Shown: in pieces, positions 6,605-13,097 of the stretch | Layout of the letters: each line of letters begins with the position of its first letter | How positions within the stretch are numbered: the stretch's first letter is position 1 | Source of the DNA: a virus | Length of the DNA stretch: 34,312 bases | Reading direction: 5' to 3' (one strand) | IMG/VR virus record: IMGVR_UViG_3300037264_005984 | Coordinates: 1 to 34,312 of that record | Notes under the pieces: model-generated | Seen by the model: the letters and a program-made list of their open reading frames with translations, nothing else | Database searches by the model: none | Told to the model about the DNA's origin: nothing | Made by a program: the position numbers and the translations under genes

Positions 6605-7449
6605 GTAGCATATTTGAAAAGACCACGTGCCTGTCCATTACGTTCCACATGCCGGGCCGCAGCCGCCACGCCAACAAGGAGTCCATCCAGACCGACGCAG
6701 ACAAAAAGGAACTGGTGTTGACCAAGCGGATCTTCGACAGTGAAAATTATCGCAAGTGCATTCGCATCGCGGTCAAGACACGCAACTGGTTGAACAGTCG
6801 TGCAGTGCCCAGTCCGCTGAAGGAAGGGACGTACTTGATCCCGCTTGCCTTGCTCGACAGTGTGGAAGCCAAGTTGCAAGAAACGATCTCCGAGTACAAG
6901 GAGGCAGTGGCTGAGTTCATCGCTGAGTACCCTCAGTTGATCGAGCAATGGAAGGAGAAGCTTGGCAGCCATTTCGATGCGTCGAACTACCCCTCTCCTG
7001 AGTCGATGAAAAAACGATTCTCGATCGAGCGGATGGTACTCAACTTCAGCCCAGCACGTCCAGACGAGATCAACCAGAGTGCTGAGATCGAGCAAGCGAT
7101 CGTCGAGATCAAAGCAGCCTTGCGGGCAGGACTGTTGGGACTGGTCCAGAAGCTGGCTGGGATGCTTGGGGAACGGAAGGACGGGAAGAAGCGAGGGTTC
7201 CAAGACCAAGCGTTGGATGGCTTCAAAGAATGGATGGAGTTGTTACCCGCTCGGTTGGTAGTGGACGACAAGGAGCTGATGAAGCTGGCTGAACGAGCTA
7301 CGAAGTTGTTGGCAGGCAAGTCGGCAGATGACTTCCGCGACATGGATGACGTGCGTGTCCAAGTGAAGTCGGGTCTCGAGAAGGTCGGGGAACGATTGGA
7401 AGGGTTGTTGAAGTACATGCCCACCAGGGCTTTCGGTTTCGATGAATAA
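6601..7449 (+). CDS. Helical phage protein of the AAA+ module
   Basis: 282 residues, not confidently recognised. It opens with a beta-like segment (TCLSITFHMPGRSRHA) and continues largely alpha-helical. Features include RIAVKTRNWLNSRAVPSPLKEGTYLIPLALLD and YPSPESMKKRFSIERMVLNFSPA, a pattern resembling phage proteins encoded next to AAA+ ATPases. The second half is rich in Lys/Glu helices. It starts by ATGA overlap with the preceding small gene and is followed after 11 bases by the DUF1257-like gene, so it probably acts with the ATPase. Confidence 0.6.
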   Translation: MSSIFEKTTCLSITFHMPGRSRHANKESIQTDADKKELVLTKRIFDSENYRKCIRIAVKTRNWLNSRAVPSPLKEGTYLIPLALLDSVEAKLQETISEYKEAVAEFIAEYPQLIEQWKEKLGSHFDASNYPSPESMKKRFSIERMVLNFSPARPDEINQSAEIEQAIVEIKAALRAGLLGLVQKLAGMLGERKDGKKRGFQDQALDGFKEWMELLPARLVVDDKELMKLAERATKLLAGKSADDFRDMDDVRVQVKSGLEKVGERLEGLLKYMPTRAFGFDE

Positions 7450-7460
7450 GGGGACATGCA

Positions 7461-7772
7461 ATGCCGTGCTACGAAGTCAGAACGATGAACGTCGAGTTCA
7501 AGGTAGAAAATCGCAGGTTGCTGGATGACGCAATCAGAGCATCCGGTTTGCAGGTGACGGACAAGGGGGACAGGACCATCACCTTCGAATGGGGAGAGAT
7601 TGTCCTGGACTTGAAGGCTGGGACAGCCGTTGTGGCTGACGGCAGCCAGGGCAGGTTGAACGAGCTGAAGCGGGCATACTCCAAGGAGTGCGTCAAGGCT
7701 GCAGCAAAGAAGATGTGGTGGGGCGTGAAGCTCCAGGGAAACCAAGCAACTGTCACCAAGGTGAAATGGTAG
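7461..7772 (+). CDS. DUF1257-like protein
   Basis: 103 residues: an N-terminal beta strand (CYEVRTMNVEF), a helix (NRRLLDDAIRASGLQV), then paired strands (RTITFEWGEIVLDLKAGTAVVADG) and a C-terminal amphipathic region with AAAKKMWWGVKLQGNQATVTKV. This layout resembles Ycf35/DUF1257 proteins, which are commonly encoded next to a Ycf46-like AAA+ ATPase and a DUF2997 protein, exactly the arrangement here. The assignment rests on size, pattern and context and is tentative. The ribosome binding site is GGGGACA just upstream. Confidence 0.5.
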   Translation: MPCYEVRTMNVEFKVENRRLLDDAIRASGLQVTDKGDRTITFEWGEIVLDLKAGTAVVADGSQGRLNELKRAYSKECVKAAAKKMWWGVKLQGNQATVTKVKW

Positions 7773-7779
7773 GTGGATG

Positions 7780-8001
7780 ATGAAGAACGAATTCAAAATT
7801 GAAATCCTGGAAGACGGAACGATCAGCGTCGACAGCGATTCGTTCGATCCGACTGTGCACAAGTCGGCCGACGACTTCGTGAGGTACTTGAGCGAGCTGA
7901 TGGGCGGCACAGTGGTTGTGAAGTCGAAGCGAAGCCATTCGAAGACCCACATCCACGTCGGGGCTGCACTCCACGAAGTGGAGGACGGCCACCAACACTA
8001 G
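7780..8001 (+). CDS. DUF2997-like small protein
   Basis: 73 residues: FKIEILEDGTISVDSDSF followed by HKSADDFVRYLSELMGG, then VVVKSKR and a His-rich tail. The short beta hairpin with an 'I-x-I-x-x-DG-x-I' opening followed by a helix and GG is the layout of DUF2997 proteins, companions of DUF1257. ATG 7777 is also possible, but 7780 gives better spacing from AGG at 7771. The gene begins 7 bases after the DUF1257-like stop. Confidence 0.5.
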   Translation: MKNEFKIEILEDGTISVDSDSFDPTVHKSADDFVRYLSELMGGTVVVKSKRSHSKTHIHVGAALHEVEDGHQH

Positions 8002-8011
8002 GAGGTGTTCA

Positions 8012-8224
8012 ATGCAGTACGCTCATGTCAAATACATCAGCCCACTTTATTCAGTGGGCTGGAACGCGTCCATGAACGGAGTCTTCCTCGACCGGCTCTT
8101 GGAGAACCTGTACGAGGAAGACCCGAGTTGCATCCAGGCTTGGTTCCGCCGCTACGACTTGGTGGCCGGATACGTCGGAGCCATTCACTGGATGGACAAA
8201 AGTGACAGGCACATGTTGACTTGA
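8012..8224 (+). CDS. Hypothetical protein
   Basis: 70 residues, preceded by a near-perfect AGGAGGTG ribosome binding site, so expression is probably strong. The sequence has aromatic patches (YISPLYSVGWNAS, AWFRRYDLVAGYVGAIHW) and an acidic helix (LLENLYEEDPS). No family recognised. Confidence 0.6.
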   Translation: MQYAHVKYISPLYSVGWNASMNGVFLDRLLENLYEEDPSCIQAWFRRYDLVAGYVGAIHWMDKSDRHMLT

Positions 8225-8247
8225 TTCAAACACGAAAGGGAGCACCG

Positions 8248-8517
8248 ATGGCAAGAGAAATTGACGACGCATTCTTTTTGAAGCATCACGACGAGTGGCC
8301 CGCATTCCCGGTCTGTCCAGTGAAGCGCTACGAGAAGGACAAGCAAAATACGTGGCCCACCTGCGGCATCGTGTGGGCCGGCAAGCCCACCGTGCTCGTG
8401 GTGAACATGTTTTCCATCTCCGGCATGAACTTCAGCATGGCCAAAGAGAAGGCCGAAGCAGTTTACGAATACGCGTCGTTCGATGACATGGTGGCGGACG
8501 GATGGATCGTTGATTGA
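8248..8517 (+). CDS. Hypothetical protein
   Basis: 89 residues. ATG 8248 is chosen because of AAAGGGAG 8 bases upstream; an upstream TTG has no binding site. Features: KHHDEWPAFPVCPVKRYE, WPTCGIVWAGKPTVLVVNMFSI, and a C-terminal helix-turn that ends FDDMVADGWIVD. It has the look of a small alpha/beta phage protein. Not recognised. Confidence 0.6.
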   Translation: MAREIDDAFFLKHHDEWPAFPVCPVKRYEKDKQNTWPTCGIVWAGKPTVLVVNMFSISGMNFSMAKEKAEAVYEYASFDDMVADGWIVD

Positions 8518-8530
8518 AAAGGAAGTTGAG

Positions 8531-9049
8531 ATGATCGCCATGAATCACAATTTGCATTCTGCAGACGAGACGTACCGAGACGTCGAAAAATTGATTTACA
8601 AGATGTCGTGGCAGGCAGCACGACGATACGGAGGAGACTGGGAAGACTATGCGTCCGCGGCCAACGGGGCATTCATGGATGCCTTCACGTCCTATGACGC
8701 CTCGCAGGGCACGGCGTTCTCCACGTGGCTGTACTGGAAGATCAAAGGAGCTGTACTCCACGAGATCAGAAAGTCGACTGATCAGTTGCACAGAGAAGAC
8801 GTTGATGTGAACACCGTCTCGTGCCGCTGTCATTTTGATTTTGATGAATTCGTGTCCGAGTTGAGTTACGATGCAAGGACAGTCGTTACAATGATAGTAG
8901 AGTCGCCCTTGGAGGTGTACAACTTGTTACATCACAAGGACATTGGGTCGGTGCTGCGGGGAGGTCTGCAACACCAACTCGGATCCATCGGTTGGTCAGT
9001 GGCTAGAATGTCTGAATCGTTTTCAGAGATCAGGAAAGCATTGGAGTGA
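8531..9049 (+). CDS. Phage RNA polymerase sigma-like factor
   Basis: 172 residues. Residues 12-85 match sigma-70 region 2: IYKMSWQAARRYGGDWEDYASAANGAFMDAFTSYD followed by GTAFSTWLYWKIKGAVLHEIRK, the core-binding and -10 recognition helices. The C-terminal part (ELSYDARTVVTMIVESP and IGWSVARMSESFSEIRKALE) has a helix-turn-helix character that could serve as region 4, but it is weak. It probably redirects host polymerase to phage promoters, possibly the CTATAAT-type boxes found in this window. ATG 8531 has GGAAGTTGAG upstream; ATG 8540 is an alternative. Confidence 0.75.
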   Translation: MIAMNHNLHSADETYRDVEKLIYKMSWQAARRYGGDWEDYASAANGAFMDAFTSYDASQGTAFSTWLYWKIKGAVLHEIRKSTDQLHREDVDVNTVSCRCHFDFDEFVSELSYDARTVVTMIVESPLEVYNLLHHKDIGSVLRGGLQHQLGSIGWSVARMSESFSEIRKALE

Positions 9050-9062
9050 AAGGAAGGGAAGC

Positions 9063-9323
9063 ATGTCACAGGTTCAGTACCAATTTGATTTACACGATCC
9101 TACCAAGGTGAGGAATCATCTTCAATCCCTGTTTGATGTCGGACATCTCTGGGAGCGGACGTGTACAGTAGAAGAGGAGATCTCTGGTTTCCTGGCCGAC
9201 CTCTTCAAAGCCGGGTGGAATGATGAGATGGTGGCCACACTTGTTGAGTGGGCATCCGATTCCAGTCACTACGGTTTTCGACACCTGCAGATGGGGAGAC
9301 TGGTTGCGAAGCACCGTATATGA
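9063..9323 (+). CDS. Hypothetical protein
   Basis: 86 residues, mostly helical, starting after AAAGGAAGGGAAGC. FLADLFKAGWNDEMVATLVEWASDSSHYGFRHL is the best ordered segment. It overlaps the next gene by ATGA. No family recognised. Confidence 0.6.
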   Translation: MSQVQYQFDLHDPTKVRNHLQSLFDVGHLWERTCTVEEEISGFLADLFKAGWNDEMVATLVEWASDSSHYGFRHLQMGRLVAKHRI

Positions 9324-9514
9324 ATATGAAATTGAAAACCAAACGCCTCGGCCGGCACTGGTGGATCGTAGGGGACGAAGAAGCGGGTCCCTACGGACCG
9401 TACAAAGACCGAGCCGAGGCTGAAGAGGACAGGCGTGGGTTGATGCGCACGTACGAGAACTTCGACGACCCATCCTTCTGGACCTCAGAGAAACAAGCGG
9501 AGGTGGAGGCGTGA
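9320..9514 (+). CDS. Small conserved-type phage protein
   Basis: 64 residues. It contains RHWWIVGDEEAGPYGPYKDRAEAEEDRRGL, a segment seen in many small phage proteins that precede helicase or replication genes (GPYxxxxEAEEDRRGL). Function unknown. It overlaps its upstream neighbour by ATGA and the helicase by GTGA, so it is translationally coupled to both. Confidence 0.65.
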   Translation: MNMKLKTKRLGRHWWIVGDEEAGPYGPYKDRAEAEEDRRGLMRTYENFDDPSFWTSEKQAEVEA

Positions 9515-10854
9515 AGCCTTTCCCATTTCAAAACGAGTGCGTCCGTGCTGCCGAGTCATTCGGTGGGCGGACGCTTTTTTCGTGTAGCATGGGTCTTGGC
9601 AAGTCGGCGATCAGCCTCTGGTACGCGTCCAGGAACAAGACAGTCCCGGTCGTCGTCGTCTGTCCGTCCTCAGTCAAATGGCAGTGGCAGGCGGAAGTGA
9701 AGAAGGTCCTCAGGTGGAAAGCTCACGTGTGTGAGAGCATGAAGTCTGAACGATTGTCTGGTCGGGTTGTCGTCATCAACTACGATATCCTCGGCGGCTG
9801 GCTGGGAGCACTCAAGAAACTCAAGCCGTCTCTGATCATCCTCGACGAGTGTCAATACATCTTGAACCCGAAGGCCAAGCGAACAAGAAACGTAGCCAAG
9901 CTCTGCAAGGGAGTTCCGCACGTGTTGGCTCTCAGCGGGACGCCGCTGGTCAATCGCCCGATCGAACTCTTCCCGACTTTGAACATCCTGCAACCCGACA
10001 TCTTCCCAAGTCGATTTTCGTACGGGTTGAAATACTGTGCTGGCAAGCGAGGCCACTGGGGATGGGAGTTCAAGGGTGCCACGAAGACGAAGGAATTGAA
10101 TAAGCTGCTCACGGACACGTGCATGGTGAGGCGACGGAAGGAAGATGTGTTGGCTGAGTTGCCGGCCAAGATCCGCCAAGTGGTACCAGTGGACTTGAGG
10201 AACGAATCGACGTACCGAGCAGCCGAAGAAGATTTCATTGCGTGGTTGCGAGAGAAGGATCCGCAGGCTGCACTGCGAGCTATTCGAGCAGAGGCCGTCA
10301 CAAGAGCTGGCTACCTTCTTCGTCTGGCAGCTCAGTTGAAGTGCAAGTCGGTAGTCGATTGGATCAACGAATGGTTGAATGACAGCGAAGGCAAACTGAT
10401 TGTGTTCGCAGTGCATCGGAAAATGATCGAAGCTCTTCAACGAAGGATCACTACCGCGTTGGTCGTCATCGACGGATCCGTTTCGGGGAAGGAACGGAAC
10501 ACAGCTGTACAACAATTTCAGACAGACACGAACACGCGGGTGTTGATCGGGAATGTCCAAGCAGCTGGAGTGGGACTGAACCTGACTGCTGCATCCTCTG
10601 TGGTGTTCACCGAACTGCCGTGGCAACCAGGAGCTGTCGCCCAAGCCGAAGACCGTGCCCATCGCATCGGGCAGAAGCAGTGTGTGAACATCTACTACCT
10701 CGTCGCACGGGACACGGTGGAAGAGAAGCGGTGTCGGATAATAAGTCGGAAGCAGGAGGTTCTCTCAGCCGTGCTTGACGGGGGCCAAGTCAAAAACGAA
10801 TTGGACGTGTTCGACGAGTTCGCAAAGGCGATGTACGATGGTCGGTCTGATTGA
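9511..10854 (+). CDS. SNF2-type superfamily 2 helicase
   Basis: 447 residues with the ordered SF2/SNF2 motifs: CSMGLGKSAISL (motif I, about residue 26), VVVCPSSVKWQWQ (Ia), IILDECQYI (motif II), LALSGTPLVNRPIELF (III), and in the second domain KLIVFAVHRKM (IV), VQAAGVGLNLTAASSVVFTELPWQPG (V) and QAEDRAHRIGQ (VI). This is the compact phage version of Swi2/Snf2 translocases (such as T4 UvsW-like and SMARCAL-like proteins) with no extra domains. It probably remodels forks or recombination intermediates on double-stranded DNA. The start is GTG 9511, coupled by GTGA to the previous stop and preceded by GGAGGTGGAGG. Confidence 0.92.
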   Translation: MKPFPFQNECVRAAESFGGRTLFSCSMGLGKSAISLWYASRNKTVPVVVVCPSSVKWQWQAEVKKVLRWKAHVCESMKSERLSGRVVVINYDILGGWLGALKKLKPSLIILDECQYILNPKAKRTRNVAKLCKGVPHVLALSGTPLVNRPIELFPTLNILQPDIFPSRFSYGLKYCAGKRGHWGWEFKGATKTKELNKLLTDTCMVRRRKEDVLAELPAKIRQVVPVDLRNESTYRAAEEDFIAWLREKDPQAALRAIRAEAVTRAGYLLRLAAQLKCKSVVDWINEWLNDSEGKLIVFAVHRKMIEALQRRITTALVVIDGSVSGKERNTAVQQFQTDTNTRVLIGNVQAAGVGLNLTAASSVVFTELPWQPGAVAQAEDRAHRIGQKQCVNIYYLVARDTVEEKRCRIISRKQEVLSAVLDGGQVKNELDVFDEFAKAMYDGRSD

Positions 10855-11845
10855 GTTCCTCCAGCAGTACAACATCCCTTACAAGGAAGGCGGCACCCAC
10901 AAGCACGTCCGTCCTGGCTGGGTGGGTGTGGACTGTCCGCGCTGCGGTCCCAGGTCCGGTCGCTTCCACGCTGGCATCCGGGAGGACCTCAGCCGGGCGG
11001 CTTGTTGGCAGTGTGGGGGGCTACGACCGTTCGACTTGTTGGGGCAGCTCACGGGGCTGTCCTGGTCCGAAGTCCGCCAGCGTATAGTCCCGTCTGCACA
11101 GCCCCTAGCGGGCCCTCAGACGAGGGTACGGGGACGGGGGCGGGATATACCCCCGAGCGGGTCTCAAGACCCCCAAAACGCCCGTGCGGGATCCCAGACC
11201 GGGCTATTCCCGCAACCAACCGGTCTAAACGGGTTTGTAACGCCGTCTGAGGGGCCGGGGCGGGTATTTATACCCAAAGGGCTAGAGGCTGTTAGAGGGG
11301 CGTACAGACGGTATTTAGAGGGGCGGGGATTCGACCCCGAAATTACCCCCCCTCTGTGGGGTGTGATGGCTACAGGTCCACTTGGGCAGTTGGCCTGGCG
11401 GTTGTGGATCCCGATCACACTGGCTGGCGTGGTGGTCAGCTGGACCACACGTGCGATCGGAACGACGGAGGCTCGCTACGTTTCAGCGGCACCGGATCAA
11501 GAGGCAGTCAATCACAAGACGCTCCTCTACGGAGAGGACAAGACTGGCTCGGCAATCGTTGTCGTCGAGGGTCCGTTGGACGTGTGGGCGATCGGACCTG
11601 GAGCCGTAGCCATCATGGGACTGCAGACAACAGCTGAACAGGTTGAACGGATCGGCAGGCACCCACTGCGTACCATCTGTTGCGATAATGAGCCAGCAGC
11701 TTTGCATCGTGCCAAACGTCTCGCCAAGGTGCTTCGACAGTATCCGGGCGAGACCTACGTAGTGGAACTGGAGACAGGCAAGGACCCAGCTGAAGCAGAG
11801 CGTGGGGAGATCGAAGACATCAGACGCAAATTCCTGGCTCCGTAG
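10838..11845 (+). CDS. DnaG-like primase
   Basis: 335 residues. The N-terminal zinc-binding domain has CPRC (C33, C36) and CWQC (C56, C59). A TOPRIM domain follows with VVVEGPLDVWAIG (E244, D248) and CCDNEPA. Between them (residues about 86-172) lies a Pro/Gly/Arg-rich linker of atypical composition, encoded by a GC-rich, CCC/GGG-laden stretch (11090-11340) unlike the rest of the window. It synthesises RNA primers for the replisome encoded around it. The start overlaps the helicase by 17 bases; ATG 10838 gives a normal zinc-domain N-terminus. Confidence 0.88.
   Translation: MVGLIEFLQQYNIPYKEGGTHKHVRPGWVGVDCPRCGPRSGRFHAGIREDLSRAACWQCGGLRPFDLLGQLTGLSWSEVRQRIVPSAQPLAGPQTRVRGRGRDIPPSGSQDPQNARAGSQTGLFPQPTGLNGFVTPSEGPGRVFIPKGLEAVRGAYRRYLEGRGFDPEITPPLWGVMATGPLGQLAWRLWIPITLAGVVVSWTTRAIGTTEARYVSAAPDQEAVNHKTLLYGEDKTGSAIVVVEGPLDVWAIGPGAVAIMGLQTTAEQVERIGRHPLRTICCDNEPAALHRAKRLAKVLRQYPGETYVVELETGKDPAEAERGEIEDIRRKFLAP
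11090..11340 (+). repeat. GC-island inside the primase linker, related to the 2341-2640 region
   Basis: This stretch is crowded with GGG/CCC runs and short inverted repeats, unlike flanking coding sequence. It shares CCTCAGACGAGG (11114-11125 and 2369-2380), CCGTCTGAGG (11243-11252 and 2403-2412), TATTCCCGC and CTAGAGGCT with the non-coding region after the XRE gene. The reading frame stays open through it and encodes a low-complexity linker, as if a mobile or repeat-derived sequence had been tolerated between two domains. Confidence 0.5.
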
Positions 11846-11870
11846 ACAAGCACTGGCCGGCCCCTATAAT
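11843..11870 (+). promoter_or_regulatory. Promoter after the primase gene
   Basis: -35 TAGACA (11843-11848), 16-base spacer, perfect -10 TATAAT (11865-11870). Predicted transcription start near 11877. The -35 overlaps the primase stop codon. It drives a short structured region and possibly the replication initiator beyond it. Confidence 0.7.
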
Positions 11871-11876
11871 GAGGGC

Positions 11877-12059
11877 GGAGGAGAGGCTTCTTCCTAGTTG
11901 CGGCTAGGTGAAGCAGAAGGAGTAGTGAGCATCGACCCATGAAACATTACATCACAAATCGACAACCAAACGAGTTCTCCTGTACCTTGGTCGGTGCTCC
12001 AGGAACGACTCGTTTGAACCCTGAGCCCACTTCGACCGCAAATCGAAGTGGGCTTTTTT
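11877..12059 (+). ncRNA. Candidate structured small RNA or attenuated leader
   Basis: About 180 bases between a good promoter and a strong terminator, with no convincing gene. Three hairpins can be drawn: GCTTCTTCCTAG (11886-11897) with CTAGGTGAAGC (11904-11914); AAACGAGT (11968-11975) with ACTCGTTT (12008-12015), the latter enclosing a further CCTG/CAGG stem; and the terminator. A possible 5-residue leader peptide (AGAAGGAG, then GTG 11926 to TGA 11942) lies between hairpins one and two, so attenuation of the initiator gene is an alternative to a stand-alone RNA. Confidence 0.5.
12024..12059 (+). terminator. Rho-independent terminator
   Basis: AGCCCACTTCG (12024-12034) pairs perfectly over 11 bp with CGAAGTGGGCT (12044-12054) around a 9-base loop, followed by a run of six T (12054-12059). 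It is the clearest terminator in the window and separates the helicase-primase operon and the small transcript from the initiator gene. Confidence 0.9.
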
Positions 12060-12077
12060 CGTCTACGGAGATGAGAC

Positions 12078-13097
12078 ATGTCTGAATCATTCAAAGGTTT
12101 TGATGTTCCTCAACAAAACTGGTTCAAGCTGCCCAACGAATGGACGGACATCATGCACGGCATGACGTCCATGTCTGAGATGAAAATCGTTTTGTACATC
12201 CTCCGGCACACTTGGGGATTTCACGAGTACGGGCAAAGCAAGAAGATCACCCTCGACGAGTTTATACACGGACGGATGAAGAAGGACGGCATACGGATGG
12301 ACCACGGCACTGGTCTCAGCCAATCTTCAGTGACAGATGGGTTGAGAAGAGCGGCCGACCACGGTTATTTGATCGTTGAAATTGACGACAACGACAAGGG
12401 TCGCATCAAGAAATTCTATACTCCGAGGATGTCAAAAACAGCACCCAAGGATCTAATGGCCAGATCCCTAAGTGTTAGGGAGGGATCCCTAAGTGTTAGG
12501 GATCGTACAGAGAAAGAAACTAATAAGAAAGAGAAGAAAAATACTATGTCCGAGGCTGCCGCCTCTGACCTTGTGAGTAATTCTTCTAAGAAAAAAACCG
12601 AACCTACTGACTGGGACTACCGAGCTGTCGATGAGTTGAACAAGGTGATATCATCTGTCGTGAAGGTCAACAAACGGATGGATCGTAAAAAATGGGCAGG
12701 TGTCTTTCGAACAATGCGTACTACCGATGGGATTCCGAAGCGAGAGATTGGTGAGACGATCAAGTGGTACTCAACTCACATCGGAGGAGAGTATGATGTT
12801 CAAGCATTCTCTGCTCAGTCGTTTCGTGACAAGTGGGAGAAGCTGGTAGCCGCTCGTTGGAAAGACAAAATCAAAGGAGGCAGTCGAATAGTTTCAGACA
12901 TGGGACGTAAAACAGATGCTCACAAACAGAAGATGGCTCTCCGCAAGAAAGTATTCGCTTGGTTGATTGAAGAAGGGTTTTTGAACGATTGGGAGCCGGC
13001 TTCTCCGAGTATGTTGAAAGATGCTCTGGAAGCTCTGGGTGAGAAATCCGATGCGTTGACTACAACGTTCGTTAATTCAGGAGGCAGTGAAGAATGA
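12078..13097 (+). CDS. Phage replication initiator, O-protein-like
   Basis: 339 residues. The N-terminal winged-helix domain (about 1-115) fits phage replication protein O and related initiators: WFKLPNEWTD, MKIVLYILRHTWGFHEYG, ITLDEFIHG, GTGLSQSSVTDGLRRAADHGYL. After it lies a Lys/Ser-rich linker in which the repeat RSLSVREGSLSVRD (residues about 128-142) is encoded by two tandem palindromes. The C-terminal half (WAGVFRTMRTTDGIPKREIGETIKWY, FSAQSFRDKWEKL) is helical and probably loads the helicase encoded next. It should bind the iterons in its own gene and recruit the DnaB-like helicase. The ATG follows GGAGATGAGAC after the terminator; the 3' end overlaps the helicase start by ATGA. Confidence 0.8.
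   Translation: MSESFKGFDVPQQNWFKLPNEWTDIMHGMTSMSEMKIVLYILRHTWGFHEYGQSKKITLDEFIHGRMKKDGIRMDHGTGLSQSSVTDGLRRAADHGYLIVEIDDNDKGRIKKFYTPRMSKTAPKDLMARSLSVREGSLSVRDRTEKETNKKEKKNTMSEAAASDLVSNSSKKKTEPTDWDYRAVDELNKVISSVVKVNKRMDRKKWAGVFRTMRTTDGIPKREIGETIKWYSTHIGGEYDVQAFSAQSFRDKWEKLVAARWKDKIKGGSRIVSDMGRKTDAHKQKMALRKKVFAWLIEEGFLNDWEPASPSMLKDALEALGEKSDALTTTFVNSGGSEE
12464..12560 (+). other. Candidate replication origin: tandem iterons plus A-rich tract
   Basis: Two copies of ATCCCTAAGTGTTAGGGA(T) begin at 12464 and 12485, exactly 21 bases apart (seven codons, two helical turns). Each is a palindrome with arms ATCCCTAA/TTAGGGAT around GTG (the last pair is absent in copy one). Directly downstream, 12508-12545 is an A-rich, purine-only-like tract (AGAGAAAGAAACTAATAAG and onward). 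Iterons plus an easily melted tract inside the initiator gene is the same layout as the lambda origin in gene O. Confidence 0.65.

Noticed and set aside
11939-12085. 48-codon frame MKHYITNRQPNEF onward
   Set aside because: It runs through the strong terminator and into the initiator start, so it is unlikely to be a gene; kept only as part of a possible attenuator.
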